Made by a program: the position numbers and the translations under genes. A stretch of 64,000 nt of DNA from Oreohelix idahoensis (lineage: Eukaryota > Mollusca > Gastropoda > Stylommatophora > Oreohelicidae), in contig JAMPIV010019840.1 in the NCBI GenBank assembly GCA_024509875.1, forward strand, positions 651,501 to 715,500, in the 5' to 3' direction. The notes beneath the pieces were generated by a model, which saw only the letters and a program-made list of their open reading frames with translations, was not told the DNA's origin and did no database searches. Positions within the stretch are counted from its first letter, which is position 1, and every line of letters begins with the position of its first letter. Below are positions 63,140-64,000 of the stretch, one piece after another.

Positions 63140-63858
63140 CCCGGCGCAATGTACCCTATTGACCGGATCTGCTGCTCCAAAGATTTGACAAAACAATGGA
63201 AAAGAAGGAGGCCAGAGCTGTGATAAAATTTCTGATGTTTCAGGGAAAAACACCTACAGAAATACACAGAGAGATTGAACCAGTGTTTCGTGATTCTTGT
63301 CCTTCATATACTTCGGTAAAAAAACTGGTGTCAACAGTTTAAGTGCGGCCGCTCAAATGTTTGCTGATCTGCCAAGATCTGGTAGACCAGCCTCAGAGCG
63401 CAACGATGAAAATGCAACAAGAGTGAAAAAAATCATTGACCAGGATCGAAAAATGACAATTGTGGAGATAGCTAGTAGCGTAAAACTGAATGAAAGAACA
63501 GTTTATGGAATTTTATACAACAGGAAAGTTGTGACCAGGAAACGAGAGATAACGCGCTCTCAAAATCTTCCTTTGCTGCAAGACAACGCGCCCTCTCACA
63601 AAGCACGATTTGAATATTGAAATTCTTCCACACCCACCATATTCACCAGATTTGGCTCCATCAGACTTTTTTCTATTCCCAAATCTTAAAAAACAGCTAA
63701 AAGGAAATCATTTTGACAGCGATGAAGAGGTTATACTGGCATGTGATGACTGGTTTAGTTTGAAAAATAGGGTGTTCTACTCCCAAGGTCTTTTCAAGGT
63801 CAAGCAGAGATGGCAGAAGTGTGTCAATTCAGACGGTGGCTATATTGAAAAGGAATAA
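63140..63858 (+). pseudogene. Mariner transposase, internally deleted and frameshifted
   Basis: From the ATG at 63196: KKEARAVIKFLMFQGKTPTE, the N-terminal helix-turn-helix, to a stop at 63336. In another frame FADLPRSGRPASERNDENAT, then RKMTIVEIASSVKLNERTVY (second HTH), then directly LLQDNAPSH (second catalytic Asp block). After a stop and frame change PHPPYSPDLAPSDFFLFPNL (third catalytic Asp) and the end GYIEKE. The stretch between YGILYN and LLQDNAP, about 100 or more residues with the first catalytic Asp, is missing. Terminal repeats not identified. Confidence 0.85.
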
Positions 63859-64000
63859 ACACTATACAAAATTTCAGCTCTCTGTGACATGTCCTTCATG
63901 GTCAGGCCCAAGACTTATGTCAAGCCCCTATGTATGTATGTGTATATATATATAGTAATAGAATCTGAATATAGTCAATGTAGTGTCAACTGTAAAATAC

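Overview
The window is eukaryotic, TE-saturated genomic DNA, most likely from a mollusc and perhaps a gastropod. No bacterial gene organisation is visible. The organism call is inference. It rests on a metazoan host gene with spliceosomal introns, an 18S rRNA fragment whose sequence looks molluscan to me, and a repeat load (Penelope-like, R2-clade, mag-lineage Ty3/Gypsy, RTE/Jockey-like LINEs, tRNA-derived SINEs, hAT, Tc1/mariner) typical of such genomes.

The one host gene I can support is the 5' part of TSC1 (hamartin), on the + strand from the ATG at 33795. Six coding exons are visible: 33795-33909, 39163-39266, 44817-44969, 54134-54278, 59500-59579 and 62116-62189. All have GT-AG borders and continuous phase except the 3' end of the fifth. 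Exon lengths 104, 153, 145 and 74 equal what I remember for human TSC1. The fifth exon stops being recognisable after 80 nt, at an in-frame TAA, with about 25 conserved residues missing. Introns of 2.5-9.2 kb are almost entirely transposon debris. The gene continues beyond the window.

The left half (1-33,700) has no host gene that I recognise. It holds minisatellite arrays with 69, ~30, 58, 32, ~45, ~37 and 41 bp units. The 41-bp array (14108-24475) is split by a Penelope-like element with RT and GIY-YIG endonuclease (15093-18026) and by an R2-clade LINE with zinc finger, RT and a restriction-like endonuclease (18091-24252). At 26340-31990 there is a four-layer nest. An old repeat was hit by a SINE-LINE chimera with one 10-bp target duplication. 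That chimera was then hit by a nearly intact Ty3/Gypsy (mag-like) element with two identical 185-bp LTRs, a 5-bp target duplication, PBS, PPT, gag and a complete pol frame.

The right half is TSC1 plus more nests: a hAT element carrying an rDNA (ETS/18S start) fragment inside intron 1, a rearranged LTR element with a gag remnant and (TA)n in intron 2, a LINE with 443 intact codons of RT in intron 3, a long hairpin bearing a hammerhead-ribozyme-like core, a Tc1-like fold-back element split by a LINE in intron 4, and a decayed mariner downstream of exon 6. Recurrent families are labelled A-E here for cross-reference: LINE A (GAA-tailed), LINE B (many 3' fragments), LINE C (GAT-tailed), LINE D, SINE B (GAA tail), SINE C and SINE D (tRNA-like boxes, TTTACC tail) and non-coding repeat E. 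Target-site duplications give a relative order of insertion in several places.
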